A stretch of 64,000 nt of DNA from Hysterium pulicare CBS 123377. Lineage: Eukaryota; Ascomycota; Dothideomycetes; Hysteriales; Hysteriaceae. Of the stretch, positions 48,448 through 60,036 are shown in pieces. Location: the NCBI GenBank assembly GCA_000467715.1, contig AJFK01000240.1:54897-118896 (forward strand), given 5' to 3'. The position numbers and the translations under genes were made by a program. A model generated the notes under the pieces. That model saw only the letters and a list, made by a program, of their open reading frames with translations. It searched no databases and was not told where the DNA came from. Numbering within the stretch: position 1 is the stretch's first letter; each line of letters starts with the position of its first letter.

Positions 48448-50692
48448 TCACTCAATCCTCTTCTTGCCCTCCTCCATATATCCCATCCTCGCATCACTCT
48501 TGCCCCTCTCATGTCGTCCGACCAATGGACCAACCACTGGATTCGACTGGACATGCGTAAGAGCATCTTGGTAGCCTTCTATAGCCCAGGGGAGTCGATT
48601 TAGCTTGGGCCAATTGACCTATACCTAATTAGCTTTCTGAGGCCCAACGAGTGAGGAGAGAACAGGAGTCGGGCAAGACTTACATAAAGTGTTCCATGCG
48701 TCCAGATGAAATTTGCACAAACGGCGGCAGCAAGGAAACAGAGGATCATGAGAAGTCGAAGTGGCCAAACAGTCGCATCTGCCGCTCTGCGTGTGAAAGA
48801 ACCGACGAGGACGAAGAAGATGCTTGCAGCTAGGATATAGGGAACGGACTGGATGAAGAGAGGTCGGCGGTCAACGAACAACAGGGTGCTACCAATACCG
48901 GAATCAGAGGGAAGATAAGTTCCCAGGAAGAGATCAAAGGCGTCCTGTCTGGGCCCGTCTGCAAAGTTGTTGCGGAAGTATCGTGTGACGGAATTATTAA
49001 GATCTTGAAGCCCGCCAGCCTTGGTACGTTTTCCAGTACGGGTGAAGTCGGTCTTCAAAGCTCCAGTTCCAGAATAAGACTTTGAAACGACGTCTGCATT
49101 ATCAGCCCACATGTTCCGGAAGAGGTGTTCAAAGGCGGGATCGTCAGAAGCATTCTCGCCTTCTTTCATTAACCCAAGATCAATGAGCATACGGCTCAAA
49201 ATGTATCGGCCCAGCATGCTCTGGACCACATTGGTTCGATCCAGACAATCCATGCAGTTCGTTCGCACAACGGCGGTTTGTTGTCGGCGGACTTCGACGC
49301 GACCTGTATCACCGGGCATATCGACGCCCCGGAAATAGCCATGTTTGAGAATTGGACCCTCGAGCTTGTTCATAAGAATCGCTGCCCTGTCCCACCGGAG
49401 GCCCTTGGTTTCATTGTGGAAGTCAAAGTAGATGTAATGAAGGCGATCGAAAGCTTGTTTCGCCTGTTGAGATTCAATCGCGTGAAATTTCTCGCTGGTG
49501 GCTTTATCAGACTGGATCTTCTCATCCGGGGAGGACACTAGGATGTTGACCATCTGTTCGTATGCCTCCTTCACTCGCTGCTCGCGACCTTTTTGATTGA
49601 CCAGATTGATGAGCCAATTGTCGCCATAAAGTCGGATCTGCTCTGCGAAGTGCAGTTTTGCAGCATGAACAGCGCTTTCGACTCCTCGGATCTGCAATTT
49701 CGGCGTGTATTTCAAGGTGTTCAATTCAGCCCAGTATACTGGAACGCTCCCTCTTGTCTGCACGTATGCGAGGACCTGCACTTCCTTCCCAGCCTGACCA
49801 CCAACACCACCGTTCTGATAGGGACTGTTCCCCGCAAACCCTCCCAGTCCTCCCGATGCGTTGTCGTTCAGAATAATTGTTTGCTCGGTCTCATTGAAGT
49901 TTGAAACGTTTCCATTTTCGTCGATACCTCGGGAAAAGTACCTCGTGCCAGCTTTTAGTCTTGATCGGCGAGTAATCAGAATGAACGTCAATGGCGTCCC
50001 TTTTATTGAAGTGTTCTTGATTTCCATCATGCCGTACATGACAGGCAAGATGTACGGGTCCACCTCCGCGTGCTGACCAAGTGAATGTCTATGACCATAT
50101 CCAGCGCTCACGCCAGCTCTAAAGTCTATCAAATCTGATTGTATGAATCTATTCCAGAAAAATCTATCATCTGCTCTCTTCCACAATGGCGTCGCCGGAT
50201 CGCTTTGCGCCTGTCGTTGGAAGCTGTTGGTAATGTCGAATGCATAAGAAAAGTATAAAGGTGATGTTTTTAGGAGGTTCTTGAGGAGCGAAAGGTAGTT
50301 GTCTTCGTCCGGGTCGTGTAGCGGGCGTTCACGGAGCGGCAGGAACTCGGTTGCGATGACTTTGTAAATCATATGGCCTTTGATTCTTCCCATGGGTTGT
50401 GCTTTTGTTATGACAATAATGTACTTATCTGTAATGCATGAAAATTAGCCTTCGAGCAGCTGCAAGCTCATCCAAGGGAGTGCGTACCTAGCCGAAGCTT
50501 GATGATTCCGAGAATGCCTGCAGTGCTGGACACTCTCTTGGAACCCAATAACTTCCCATCGTGCAATCTTATATCACCAGAGGGTCGGTCTACAACAAGC
50601 GTAGGTGAGGAGGGAGAGGAGGGCGAGGAGAAGGCGTAATGCGACGGAGAGGAATGGACATTGATATCGCGAAAGGGAAGGACGGTTGCCAT
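48448..50692 (-). CDS. sac1: Sac1 phosphoinositide phosphatase
   Basis: Integral ER/Golgi phosphatase that removes phosphate mainly from PI4P. Three exons (50488-50692, 48684-50428, 48448-48618) with 59 and 65 bp introns encode 706 residues. The first junction gives KYIIVITKAQ; the last exon adds the conserved VNWPKLNRLPWAIEGYQ, which is replaced by unrelated sequence if the intron is read through. The catalytic CX5R(T) motif is RTNCMDCLDRTNVVQ (Cys460 to Arg466). Two C-terminal membrane helices (VPYILAASIFFVLVG and LLMILCFLAAAVCANFIW) match the family anchor. A Gly-rich insert (GGLGGFAGNSPYQNGGVGG, about 261-279) makes it longer than yeast Sac1. It is divergent from the Rab5-type gene. Confidence 0.96.
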
Positions 50693-51100
50693 TGCTGTTT
50701 CACAAATTGCCAGAATAGCTTATAGGGTTGCGATATGAAAGCCCTCAAGGCAGGGGAATATGAGCGCCTTGTAGTGAGGTTGTGGTCGATCCTTCGGTGT
50801 GGCTATTAGGGACACGATCAAAAAAGTGGCAGTGATGGATTGCGGATGACGAAACGTTGCTCTGTGGAAGGCTGAAAGTCAAGACGGTGGTCATAGCGTT
50901 GCCAAGCTTCCGCGCATTCGATCACGCTCAACCTTGGACCTTTCATTCACTTGTCCGCACATCAACCCCATCACCCCCGGAAGTCACAATCGCTTTTCTA
51001 CCCTCGGCTTGAAGATACCTATTAACACTGCATACTCCTCTTACTCCCCCAGTGACACCCACATATCCGCCGTTCCTTCGCTTTGACAACATCTTCGACC
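50693..51100. promoter_or_regulatory. Shared divergent promoter of sac1 and the Rab5-type gene
   Basis: 408 bp separate the two start codons. The + side is pyrimidine-rich just before the Rab gene (ACTCCTCTTACTCCC), typical of fungal leaders. Both genes act in membrane traffic, so co-control is plausible. Confidence 0.5.
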
Positions 51101-51991
51101 ATGTCCGCAAGAATGCAACAAGGCGGCCGACCTAGTGGCACTCGATTCGCCCAGTTCAAGCTGGTACTGTTAGGTAAGGATACTACATAACTTCTTTGGG
51201 GTATAGGCTGTCGCTAATCACCTTGTAGGTGAATCGGCTGTAGGAAAGGTTCGTCAAATTCGCTATCAAGGCAGCCACGATCATGCTACTGACTACTGGA
51301 ACAGAGTTCGCTAGTCCTAAGATTCGTCAAAGTGAGTTATACCTAGGGTTGCTGTTACTTTGAAGGATAGGGACTGATACTACTATAGGACCAATTTGAC
51401 GACTACCGGGAGTCAACAATCGGTGCCGCATTCCTTACCCAGACCATCGCTCTCGACGAAAGCACCACAGTCAAGTTCGAAATATGGGATACAGCAGGTC
51501 AGGAACGATACAAGTCTCTTGCACCCATGTACTATAGGAATGCGAACTGTGCCGTGGTGGTCTATGACATTACGCAAGCGGTACGCCTCCCGTTTCCTCC
51601 CACCAAACCCTTTCTTCCAATACTGATAACGCCCTAGTCCTCCCTAGACAAAGCAAAAGCATGGGTAAAGGAACTCCAACGACAAGCCAACGAAAACATC
51701 ATCATCGCCCTCGCAGGCAACAAGCTAGATTTAGTGACCGAGAGCCCGGATAAGCGCGCCATCACCACCGCAGACGCCGACCAATACGCAAAAGAAGCCG
51801 GGCTGCTATTCTTCGAGACGTCGGCAAAGACGGCCGAGAACGTGCGGGAACTCTTCACGGCAATCGCGAAGAAACTGCCTCTAGACCAGGGCGGCCCGAG
51901 GAATATTAGATCAGGTGCTGGAGGTCGCCAGGGCGTCAATCTTCGACCGCAACCCGATCAAGCTCAAGGCCCGGGTGGCTGCAACTGTTAG
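51101..51991 (+). CDS. ypt5: Rab5/Ypt5-type small GTPase
   Basis: Early-endosome Rab GTPase (Vps21/Ypt5 group) controlling endosome fusion. Five exons (51101-51173, 51229-51248, 51305-51331, 51389-51580, 51638-51991) with introns of 55-57 bp give 221 residues. Exons 2 and 3 are only 20 and 27 nt, yet the joined sequence is the canonical [20 protein letters not shown], which proves them. Other GTPase motifs are [13 protein letters not shown] (effector loop of Rab5 type), [13 protein letters not shown] and ETSAK. The C-terminus ends CNC, a two-cysteine geranylgeranylation signal. The N-terminus is short and Gly/Arg-rich. Confidence 0.96.
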
Positions 51992-52720
51992 AGTTTGGTT
52001 GTCGAGATACTGTATTCTGTTGAGCTTTTCCTCCTCGCCCGGTTTCCTCCGATCTTTCCCCCTAGCATTGAGTCGATGGAGTAAATAGGGGATCATGCAA
52101 GTCCCGTTGGTTGGTGGACAGAGTAGAAGTGTAGCCGTCCGGGAGAGGCGCTTTACTGTTCATGCTTCTTTTTCCGGCCGGCATCTTGAGTCCTTGGAGT
52201 ATGGGTTTTTTTGTTAAGAGACGAGGTGTTTTTCTCGCCAGCCCCCTCAAATTAAATATTAATGGTTCCTTATATTTTCTTCGACTCCATCTGTTTTAAT
52301 CCTCTAGGGCTGTTACGTTTAGACTCTGAATGACGCAATTTGATCCAATTCTAACATCTCAGTGACGCCTCCATCGGCATTCGAGGGGTTCCTAGCCTAA
52401 TTATCACGTGACTTGTCGCATTATGTTTACCTAGGTAGGTACGGAATATGCTGAGGTATCATGGTTCAGCGGTGCTTGGCAGGAAACGTTGCACATTGCA
52501 TCCTAAAAGCTATTTGAGCGACGAGTCGGAAACCTGTTCCGGCTCATGTCGAAAGCGAAAGCAGATAACCTATATTGCCCTTTCCCACGATGACTTCCCA
52601 TTTCCCGCACGTCATCATATCTTCGTCAGTTTCACTTCATCTTGTTGATTGTCCGGGTAACAAATGACTCTTCAAAGACGCTTTTCATTGAACTTGAAGA
52701 TATAGCAAAGCAAGCTCGCT
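51992..52720. other. Convergent 3' region
   Basis: 729 bp between the stops of the Rab gene and the small secreted protein gene. A small + frame at 52448-52648 has no motif. Nothing is recognised. Confidence 0.5.
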
Positions 52721-53442
52721 TTATGCGATCATTCTATTGACTGGGAATTGCCAATCCGTATTCCTGAAATAGTACTTCCCAGCCGGCGTGGTGGATACAT
52801 TTACAACATTGTAAGCCGTGGCGTCTGAGTTCCAGTAAGTGTCTCGAGATGCGAAGGCGGATATGTAGGTTGGGCTGAATGATCACATTGGTGGTTAGTG
52901 GGACGACCGAAAAGAAGTAGAGACGTGTCGGTTAAGGTGTCAAGTCATGGATGTGAGAGAGAAAGCATCAAATATTGAAGATGAAGGCAGAAGTGGGGTA
53001 GCTAAGAAATCTCGAGCTTTGTAGTAGGGAACGGAGAAGTGATGACAACTTACGGCGTATCGTTCGTGGCCCACGTCCTCATAACCGTCAAAGTTCCTCC
53101 TCCAACCTGATAATTGAACGAGTAAGGGCTGGCTCCACATCTATGATAAGTGAACTCATCCGGCGAGTAGATGGTCTCGTTGTTGGAGGGGTCGGGAGTG
53201 AAGTAGCAGTTTCCTTCGACGGCAAGCCCCGGGGTGGGATCTTGGAAGTGGAAGGTTATGAAGGGTTGGAAGCCATTGTTAGCGTAAGCGTCGAAGGCTC
53301 CGAACTCGCTGACTATGTAGGGGCCGTAGGTTGTATTTGCATCGGTGTGGACGCCGGAGAGAGAAACTTTAGCTTTGCGTAGAGGAGAGGTGTAGGCGAG
53401 GGCGGAGAGAGTGAGAAGGAAGAAGGCCGTGAGGAAATGCAT
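52721..53442 (-). CDS. Small secreted protein of unknown function
   Basis: Two exons, 53054-53442 and 52721-52874, flank a 179 bp intron (GTAAGT donor, TTCAG-like CAG acceptor) and encode 180 residues. The signal peptide is MHFLTAFFLLTLSALAYTSP. The mature part is aromatic and Asn/Thr-rich with at least two Cys (NCYF, HRCGASPY) and sequons such as NTT and NET. A beta-rich look is suggested by FQPFITFHF and GGGTLTVMRTW, and after splicing by SRDTYWNSDATAYNVVNV. The layout resembles small secreted cell-wall or hypersensitive-response-inducing-like proteins of ascomycetes, but the match is too weak to name. It may be an effector-type or wall protein. Confidence 0.65.
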
Positions 53443-54914
53443 TCTGTTTGCTGGAGTAGGGTGGACGGAAGTAGATGGAAAGGGCGGTGAAACTGGAGAA
53501 GAACCTCTGGAAGTTACTTTGAAAGCTTTGCCAAAGCTGTGGAGCGTACCTAGGTGACAAGAGAAATTCCCACTGAGCGGCCAGGAGCACCTTTATAAGA
53601 GGAAGTCATGACGGAGAGGCACGTTAGTAACGGCGTTCCTTCCCCAAACTACGGGTGCTAACATGTTGGGAAGGGAGGATACGCGTGCCAAGCGATCCGA
53701 CAAGACGATACCAAAGAGCACAAGGCGCGATAATGGAGGCACTTTCTCTAATCGATAGACCGCAGGAAGGTGCAAGGACGCGGTGAAGAAATGCCATCAC
53801 CGCATGTCGTAGCATTCGGAACTATTCTACTGCAAGGGACTGGGGAAAAGCCTCGTCATTGTACCGAAGTGCGCCGGGAGTTCGCTATGCATCAGCTCTC
53901 TCTCGTGTGGATGGGGCGGAGTATGAGAGTGGGATTAGCAGGATGCTGTCGTTGTCCGTCTATGCCGATGAGGAGAAGTGTAGAAGGGAGACTGATGTCA
54001 GAAATGTCAAAGCTTGCTAATCCCAATCGGGCAGCACCGTGCACTCGGCAGGATCAAACGCGTCTCCTCAACTCTCGAGCGTGTTCCTAGTCTTCACTTG
54101 TGCACTCGTTGCACCGCGTTTTCATTCCAATGAAGTGCTGCATCATCAGCCACACGGTAGCGTTAATGCTGTTCATAATGGAAACTACAACAAGCGTTCA
54201 TCGGATCAACCAAACCGAGAAGTGAACACGTTCACAGCGTCTAGGGAGATCTATAAATCATCTATAGTTCGTCCTGCAAAACCACGCACAAGATCTGCCC
54301 GATCCAAAGCACCCTTTCAAGCTCGTGGCACGTTCCCCTGATACTCCCTACGACCGATGGGATGACCGAGAGCACGGCAATCGCAACGGCCTCCGCTCGT
54401 GGTCCTTGTATTCTCCTATTACACATCATATGGGAGCATCTTTCAACGCCAATGCATTGTACAGTCGGCATGTCATTGTTTACGCCTGCCAGCACCTGGT
54501 TCCACCGAACCTGTTACCTGTTTCCTATCGTAGTGGGCTTTTCTGTGCCACGAGCAAGGTAAGCGAGCTGGTATTGCGCACTGTTCCATGATTTAGTACA
54601 GCACAAGCACCCCGTAGATGTAACTGGCGTCATGTTAACCTCCTCCCCAGTTAGGAAGCTCCAGAGGCTTTCGGATTTGCTCACCCTCTTCCGATTTCTC
54701 AGTCACTTCTATATTCTCTCTCACGTCCCCTCCCCTTTCATCGCATCTTTCTACAAGGTACGAGCACTTCACATACTAGCAGGTTCATTGTTGGTCGACT
54801 CTGTGGAACTCATTCTTTTGCTACACGCAAGACTATCTTTGTTCAGACGATTACCTCTATTGCTAGTGTATCACCGCCCTTCTCAGTGGCTCACCGCAAC
54901 AACCTACCGTGAAT
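53443..54914. other. Intergenic region before the RING-like cluster
   Basis: About 1.5 kb with several short open frames (for example 54325-54591) but no motif or splice continuity. It contains the promoter of the small secreted protein gene. Confidence 0.45.
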
Positions 54915-55931
54915 TTAGGCTTGGAAGATATTCAACTCTAGCCAAGTGGAATGCCTTAAATACTTAACGTACATATCGTACGGTAAGAAGCCGCTCAGCC
55001 CTCGCCAACTTGCTCGAAACTTGATATTTTTTCCAAGTCGCCTCAATTTATTCACTTCCGCCGTTACCAGAATGTAGGCCACAAGCAGCATCCAAGAAGC
55101 TTGTGGCTGCTGGTATTCCTCCTCGAAAACTCCGGTCAAACAGGACTTTGCGATGATAGTCATGCTTGGGCGAGACTCTCTTGGCTTTTCATACTGCCCC
55201 ACAACAACTCCCTTGATGATTTGCCTGAGGAAATTGCCCCGATCCATTAGACAGCATAGCCTGACCACAGCTATACCTGTCCAGAACTCATCAAGCCATA
55301 TGTGTCCGTCACGGAGAGGGCATGGAGGTCGATTGGGATCGCCCGTAGCCAGAGCTGCTTGATGGTTCTCAGCTCGAAGGCCCGCGAATTCCGTCCGTAG
55401 TCTTTCGACAAAATCCCGAACCGTCGGTGATTTAACCGCTTCCTCAATATAAAATCGGAGTCGCTCGGCCTTCCGAATACATTTAACTTGGCGTCGATCT
55501 GCGATTGGCTCAACCATTGGCTCGCAAAAGGCGAAATACCTCGCAGACTCATAATTAACATTATAGAAGCCTGCTATCTCTTGAGCGACTTCTCGCTTGT
55601 CCTCTTCTCGACAGTCATTGTTCTTCTTGAACCACTCTGTCTGACAAATAGGGCAAGTGTTGCAGTTGTCTCGACCTGACGAGATCCATAACTTGAAGCA
55701 TTGCTCTCCAAGAACATGGCCACAGTCCTTTATTCCAATAATTTGGATAGCGACCTCGTATTTGTCGATATCTTCGGTTTCGTACTCTTTGTCGCACATA
55801 GGGCATTTTTTGTCGCCCAACCGAGGGCTGATGACGTCTAAATGCTCCGCCATGAATGTGTCGAACGGTCGTCGTCGGAGCATAGCTTTATTGTCTGGAT
55901 TACCGCCTAGAGGTAGTGGTAGACTCTGCAT
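54915..55931 (-). CDS. Variant RING-like protein with long soluble C-terminus (cluster member 1)
   Basis: 338 residues from ATG 55931, the first in frame; a second ATG at 55883 (MLRRRPFDTFMAEHL) aligns better with paralogues. The zinc module (about 43-101) has Cys43/Cys46 (CPMC), Cys70-x-His72, Gly75, Cys78 and Cys93/Cys96 (CPICQTEWF). The position that is Cys or His in ordinary RINGs is Gly here. The remaining 240 residues hold EVAQEIAGFYNVNYESARY, which resembles the RING-less gene at 60981, and end with a partly hydrophobic stretch (SWMLLVAYILVTAEV). It is likely an E3-like or zinc-binding protein; ligase activity is uncertain because of the altered ligand set. Confidence 0.75.
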   Translation of the reverse strand: MQSLPLPLGGNPDNKAMLRRRPFDTFMAEHLDVISPRLGDKKCPMCDKEYETEDIDKYEVAIQIIGIKDCGHVLGEQCFKLWISSGRDNCNTCPICQTEWFKKNNDCREEDKREVAQEIAGFYNVNYESARYFAFCEPMVEPIADRRQVKCIRKAERLRFYIEEAVKSPTVRDFVERLRTEFAGLRAENHQAALATGDPNRPPCPLRDGHIWLDEFWTGIAVVRLCCLMDRGNFLRQIIKGVVVGQYEKPRESRPSMTIIAKSCLTGVFEEEYQQPQASWMLLVAYILVTAEVNKLRRLGKNIKFRASWRGLSGFLPYDMYVKYLRHSTWLELNIFQA

Positions 55932-56424
55932 GTGGTGGTACTTCAATATTCGGTCGTTGAGAATTGCCGAAGGGAACTTCTCGCTGGAGATTTTTATTGG
56001 GTTTTGGACTGTGAAATGAGTTTTCAAGGCAAGTGACCTTAACCTGACGTTATCGACCACTACTTCAATCCTCAGGTACTAATCAAGGAGGTATCTAAGT
56101 AATCACCAAACTAATGGGTGAAAGGGCGATATTTCGTGAGCGGCTCCCAGGAGATTAGAATATGAACCATTATGTACCCACTACCGTCTGAAGTGGAGAC
56201 GTGTCATGTACATGCAGACTAGTATATCACAAATGAGCTCGGAGTTTGTTGTTAAGATGTTCAAACACAGTGTACACAACCGTTGAACAATGCTTTGCAG
56301 AATACAACACAGCAGACACGCATAAATAGACCTCATCGTCACAGAAACAATTTATTTTAGACGCATCCACCACGCACCTATCTACCCACATAACATCTAA
56401 ACGCACTCACAGGATACTGTAAAC
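55932..56424. promoter_or_regulatory. Divergent promoter region between two RING-like genes
   Basis: 493 bp between starts of cluster members 1 (-) and 2 (+). The frame of member 1 remains open to 56060 but only with a GTG. No element is named. Confidence 0.45.
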
Positions 56425-56976
56425 ATGAAACTCACACTTAAACAGGGATCCTTCTTATGGTTCCTACAACATAACCTCACCGAAATGCCCGCCCTACCTG
56501 ATAACGAAGGTTGTCCAACGTGCGGCAAGGAATACGGAATCGATGAGGCAGACTCCGAAGTCCCATTCCAAGTCACTGGCATCGAAGGCTGCGAGCACGT
56601 CTTCGGAGGCAAGTGCCTTCTCAAGCACTGGGGTTCAGACCTCGGCCTCACCGATGACATGGCTAACGGCATTCCCAACGCCTGTCCCATTTGCCACACC
56701 ACCTGGTTTCATACAGGGGACTGCTTTGACGCTGTTGACTATAAGGCTAAAGTCTTGAGTAAGTTGAAGCGCTACGGACTCCTTGCTTTCTTTCTTCTGG
56801 TCATGCTCATCTGCCTCCTCGCTCCGCTGAATGATACCTCGAAAGCATTGGTCTCCTTACTCGTCATACTCATGATCACGGAGTCGGTTTTCTCTAAATC
56901 TTCGAAATCAGAGGGAGCTGATGTTGCTCAATTGTATAAGAAACTTCGATCTATGGACCGCAATTGCACCTCCTAA
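56425..56976 (+). CDS. Variant RING-like membrane protein (cluster member 2)
   Basis: 183 residues, single exon, from an ATG preceded by AAAC. The zinc module is Cys30/Cys33 (CPTC), Cys56-x-His58 (CEHVFGG, Gly61 at the fifth-ligand place), Cys64 and Cys87/Cys90 (CPICHTTWF). Two hydrophobic helices follow (GLLAFFLLVMLICLLAPL, about 118-135, and ALVSLLVILMITESVF, about 141-156), then a short charged tail. This predicts a membrane-anchored form with the zinc module facing the cytosol. It shares VTGIEGCEH with VQITGIEACSH of member 3. Confidence 0.75.
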   Translation: MKLTLKQGSFLWFLQHNLTEMPALPDNEGCPTCGKEYGIDEADSEVPFQVTGIEGCEHVFGGKCLLKHWGSDLGLTDDMANGIPNACPICHTTWFHTGDCFDAVDYKAKVLSKLKRYGLLAFFLLVMLICLLAPLNDTSKALVSLLVILMITESVFSKSSKSEGADVAQLYKKLRSMDRNCTS

Positions 56977-57375
56977 CTCCTACACGCTGCACATAATTCT
57001 CAAGTAGACGCTTATGGTCATCATGCAATAAGACATCTATTTCTAGACAACTCACGTAAGCTAAGGAAAGGCTTTGGAGTTGCATTTAGCTGACTCATGT
57101 AGTCGAAGATCAATATCAATATTTTATGCAAATGTCAAGTCCACTACATCGTGATACGAAATATGAATCATTACCACAGCTACATGGCTTTAGTCAATGC
57201 AAGTTTGTCCAAAATATCGGCCATGAAATCATCTTTCTTTTGAATTGTTGTTAACTTGACAAAACGACCTACACGCTTATTCAATGCCTACTAATCATAA
57301 TGCACCGTTTGATTTGAGCACAGCCAGGCCGCGAAATCGTTCATTAAGTACGTTATCTGTCTCTCTACCAGCTTA
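56977..57375. other. Convergent 3' region inside the RING-like cluster
   Basis: About 400 bp, AT-rich, between the stops of members 2 and 3. No feature is recognised. Confidence 0.5.
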
Positions 57376-57903
57376 CTAAGTATCCCCACCAACATCAGGC
57401 CGAGGAACACAAGCCCGATACATCCCAAACCCAGCTAAAATCACAAAGCAGATAAACAAAGCAATCTGCATCTCCACCCGCGCCCTTCGCTTCTCCTCCT
57501 CAGTCTCCGGCCGTACAGTTTCATACACCATCGTCTCCTCATCCCATCCCGTAAACCATCCATCTTCAACCACTCCACCATCCCCACCCTCACCCTCCTC
57601 CTTCTCCTGAAACTCGGACTCGAACCATTCCGTGCGACAAAAAGGGCACGTATGACTCATGAACTCACCGGAGTTAATCCATTTACGGAGACACAACTCT
57701 CCGAGCACGTGACTGCATGCTTCGATGCCGGTGATTTGGACGGCGTGTTCGTAGGGGTGGTTCGGGAGGTGTGATTCGTAGTCGACGCTGCAGATTGGAC
57801 AGTCGGTGCCGTTTTGGTCGGAGGGGTGAGACTGCTGGAACGATGCTAGTGGGATTTTGCGGATGTTTTGCTTGAGGAATTGATCTTTGGTGCGGATGGC
57901 CAT
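57376..57903 (-). CDS. Variant RING-like membrane protein (cluster member 3)
   Basis: 175 residues from ATG 57903, chosen because MAIRTKDQFL resembles the start of member 4. An upstream ATG at 58077 in the same frame would add 58 residues without similarity to the others. The zinc module is Cys35/Cys38 (CPIC), Cys63-x-His65 (CSHVLGE, Gly68 in place of the fifth ligand), Cys71 and Cys86/Cys89 (CPFCRTEWF). A very acidic linker (EKEEGEGGDGG) leads to one C-terminal membrane helix (IALFICFVILAGFGMY). It probably sits on a membrane with the zinc module in the cytosol. Confidence 0.72.
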   Translation of the reverse strand: MAIRTKDQFLKQNIRKIPLASFQQSHPSDQNGTDCPICSVDYESHLPNHPYEHAVQITGIEACSHVLGELCLRKWINSGEFMSHTCPFCRTEWFESEFQEKEEGEGGDGGVVEDGWFTGWDEETMVYETVRPETEEEKRRARVEMQIALFICFVILAGFGMYRACVPRPDVGGDT

Positions 57904-58666
57904 ATTTCTGGATTGGTGGTTAAGCAAATATGTTTCCTGTGGGAAATTTTTGGGAAACGGTGGTACGTGAGTAGTAACGGGAAGTTCAAATATATGTACG
58001 GCTTTCATCGAAGCCGATTTGGGGGTGTCTAGAGCATTGTGTAGATAGAAAGTTTGTGATTTTGGGATAGAAGTCATGTTTCTGCACAATGGGGAAGCTC
58101 AACAGTGTATGATACCAAACGGAAATCAATTGGGTAACGAAACTATGAGTTAAGAAATGCCCAGATACAATGCGAGGAATCTCCGCCTTCAAGCTAGTGT
58201 TGATTCCCGGAACGGAAGGACCAACCAGGAAGACTCTTCGGGGCTTTCAAGTTTACGACGATGTATAGCGGACTGCCATCCATATGCGTTGAGCAGATGT
58301 ATAGATTTAGGTGAAAGATTAACCACGATACATAACCGGCCATGTTCAAGTAATTGTTGCAATCCCCTTGCAGCGATGCAGGCTGGCAGGCGAGTGAACA
58401 TGGCAGCCCGTGCTGAAAAATTCAACACTGGGAGGTGAAATGCGCGTTCATCATTCTTATGCTCATATATACTCCGGTCCTCTCCTTATTTCTCTTCTTA
58501 CATAATAGAATGTAGCACTATATAGAAATGCAGATGTTCGTTATTGAAAGCCGACTTTGAAGCACTAGACTTCTTATTTATTCTAGTAGTTACCTAATCT
58601 ATACATCCATCCATCCATTGTTCTAAGCCATCGCTGGAAATCGAAACAAATTCGTCACGCTAGCAT
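57904..58666. other. Intergenic region between cluster member 3 and the DUF1996 gene
   Basis: 763 bp, promoter side of member 3 and 3' flank of the DUF1996 gene. No gene supported. Confidence 0.45.
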
Positions 58667-60036
58667 CTACATCGGCATTTGACCGGGAAGCGTAGGAAGC
58701 CCTACAGCAGTCGGTGTGTCAGTTTTTGTATTGCACAAGCTCAAGTGTTAGACTTACAGCCGTCAACCTTTTCCTTTACGGTTTGAGCCTTGACACATTT
58801 GGCAGACACATCGGCAGTCTGCGTCAGCAGTTTGGCATTAGGGCAAGAGTCACCAGCGCATCTGTTGTCCATAGCTCTCTGAAGAGCATCGCCTTTCCAG
58901 CCGAAGAGATAATCACCATGTTGGCCGTAGCCGGTGCTGTGGGGGAATTGTTAGTTCAGAACGCCCGATGCTATTAGACTCGTAGCTTTGATAGAAGCGT
59001 GATTTGAACGAGCTGATATAGTGGAAGATGCCACTTACCTGTCATCCATGCTGTAAACAAATGGCTGAGAACCATCAGTTGGCCAGAGGTTCTTATCATT
59101 AAATTCTGTCGTGTTCCACATAATCTCGTACATCAGCTGAGGGAGGCGGACGGGATGCGTCGATGGGCATGGGCCGGTAGATTCGAAGGACCCACTGCTT
59201 GGATATGCGACATGGTCCTTGTGGTTGGGGCTGTCGACATTCTTTCCATCCCAACAGCTGTATTTCGTGTTAGCTCGATTCTAGATTCGGAGAGCAGGAA
59301 TGCCTAGGACTCACGTCGGGAAGGTTATCGTGGTACGGATGCCACCAGCGCACATCTTCTTCGGTAGATCAGATGTGTCATCACCCGTGCAGGGAGCGCC
59401 TCCGAATGGGTCTTGGTTGGCATTCGCGCAGCGATGGCATATCTGCTTCTGCTGTCCTTGCTTTGTGCGAAGTCCTGAGTCACCAACGAGCATGCGGAAT
59501 CCCTGGTAGCAGCATTAGACCGAAGAGATGCTATAGCAGTTGCCTAAACTCACAGGCTTGAATGCCGTCACGTTGGTCTTGCCATCGTATGGTGGGATGT
59601 AGTACACCGTAATACCACCGGTCTGGTTGAGATAAAGGTTCGCGGCTTGTGGCACACGTGCGAAGGACCCGTTTCTTGCCCTAAAATAGAGATTCGCAGT
59701 CCAGTAATTGCTGAAGTCTTCGGCAAATGTGCATGTTGTACAAGTAGACTCCTTGGAAGGATCATAGATACCCGGCTCCATTGTAGCATTGAAGGAGTTG
59801 CCGCCAACAATTTGATGAAGATGGGCGGATGGGATAGAACCTGGCTGAATGAGGGGATCGATACGGTCGATGGTGAGCTGTGAACACGCAAAGCGGAGCA
59901 TTGACGCTTTTGCGCAACATCCTGCTGGGGGATTAGCTGGAGGGCCACTTTGTCGCTCCTCGAGTCGAGTCGCCGCGAGACCGACGACTTTGTGCGTGGA
60001 CAGCGCGAGCGCGAGAGCGATAGACTTCCACTGCAT
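58667..60036 (-). CDS. Secreted DUF1996-domain protein
   Basis: Extracellular fungal protein of unknown enzymology. Five exons (59554-60036, 59315-59502, 59039-59257, 58758-58936, 58667-58701) with introns of 51, 57, 102 and 56 bp encode 367 residues, with all junctions in frame. The signal peptide starts [20 protein letters not shown], and a likely dibasic region and Pro-rich stretch follow ([12 protein letters not shown]). DUF1996 landmarks are [20 protein letters not shown], then [53 protein letters not shown] and [18 protein letters not shown]. The tiny last exon adds the family-like end [11 protein letters not shown]. There is no WSC domain. The gene interrupts the RING-like cluster but is unrelated to it. 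Confidence 0.93.
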
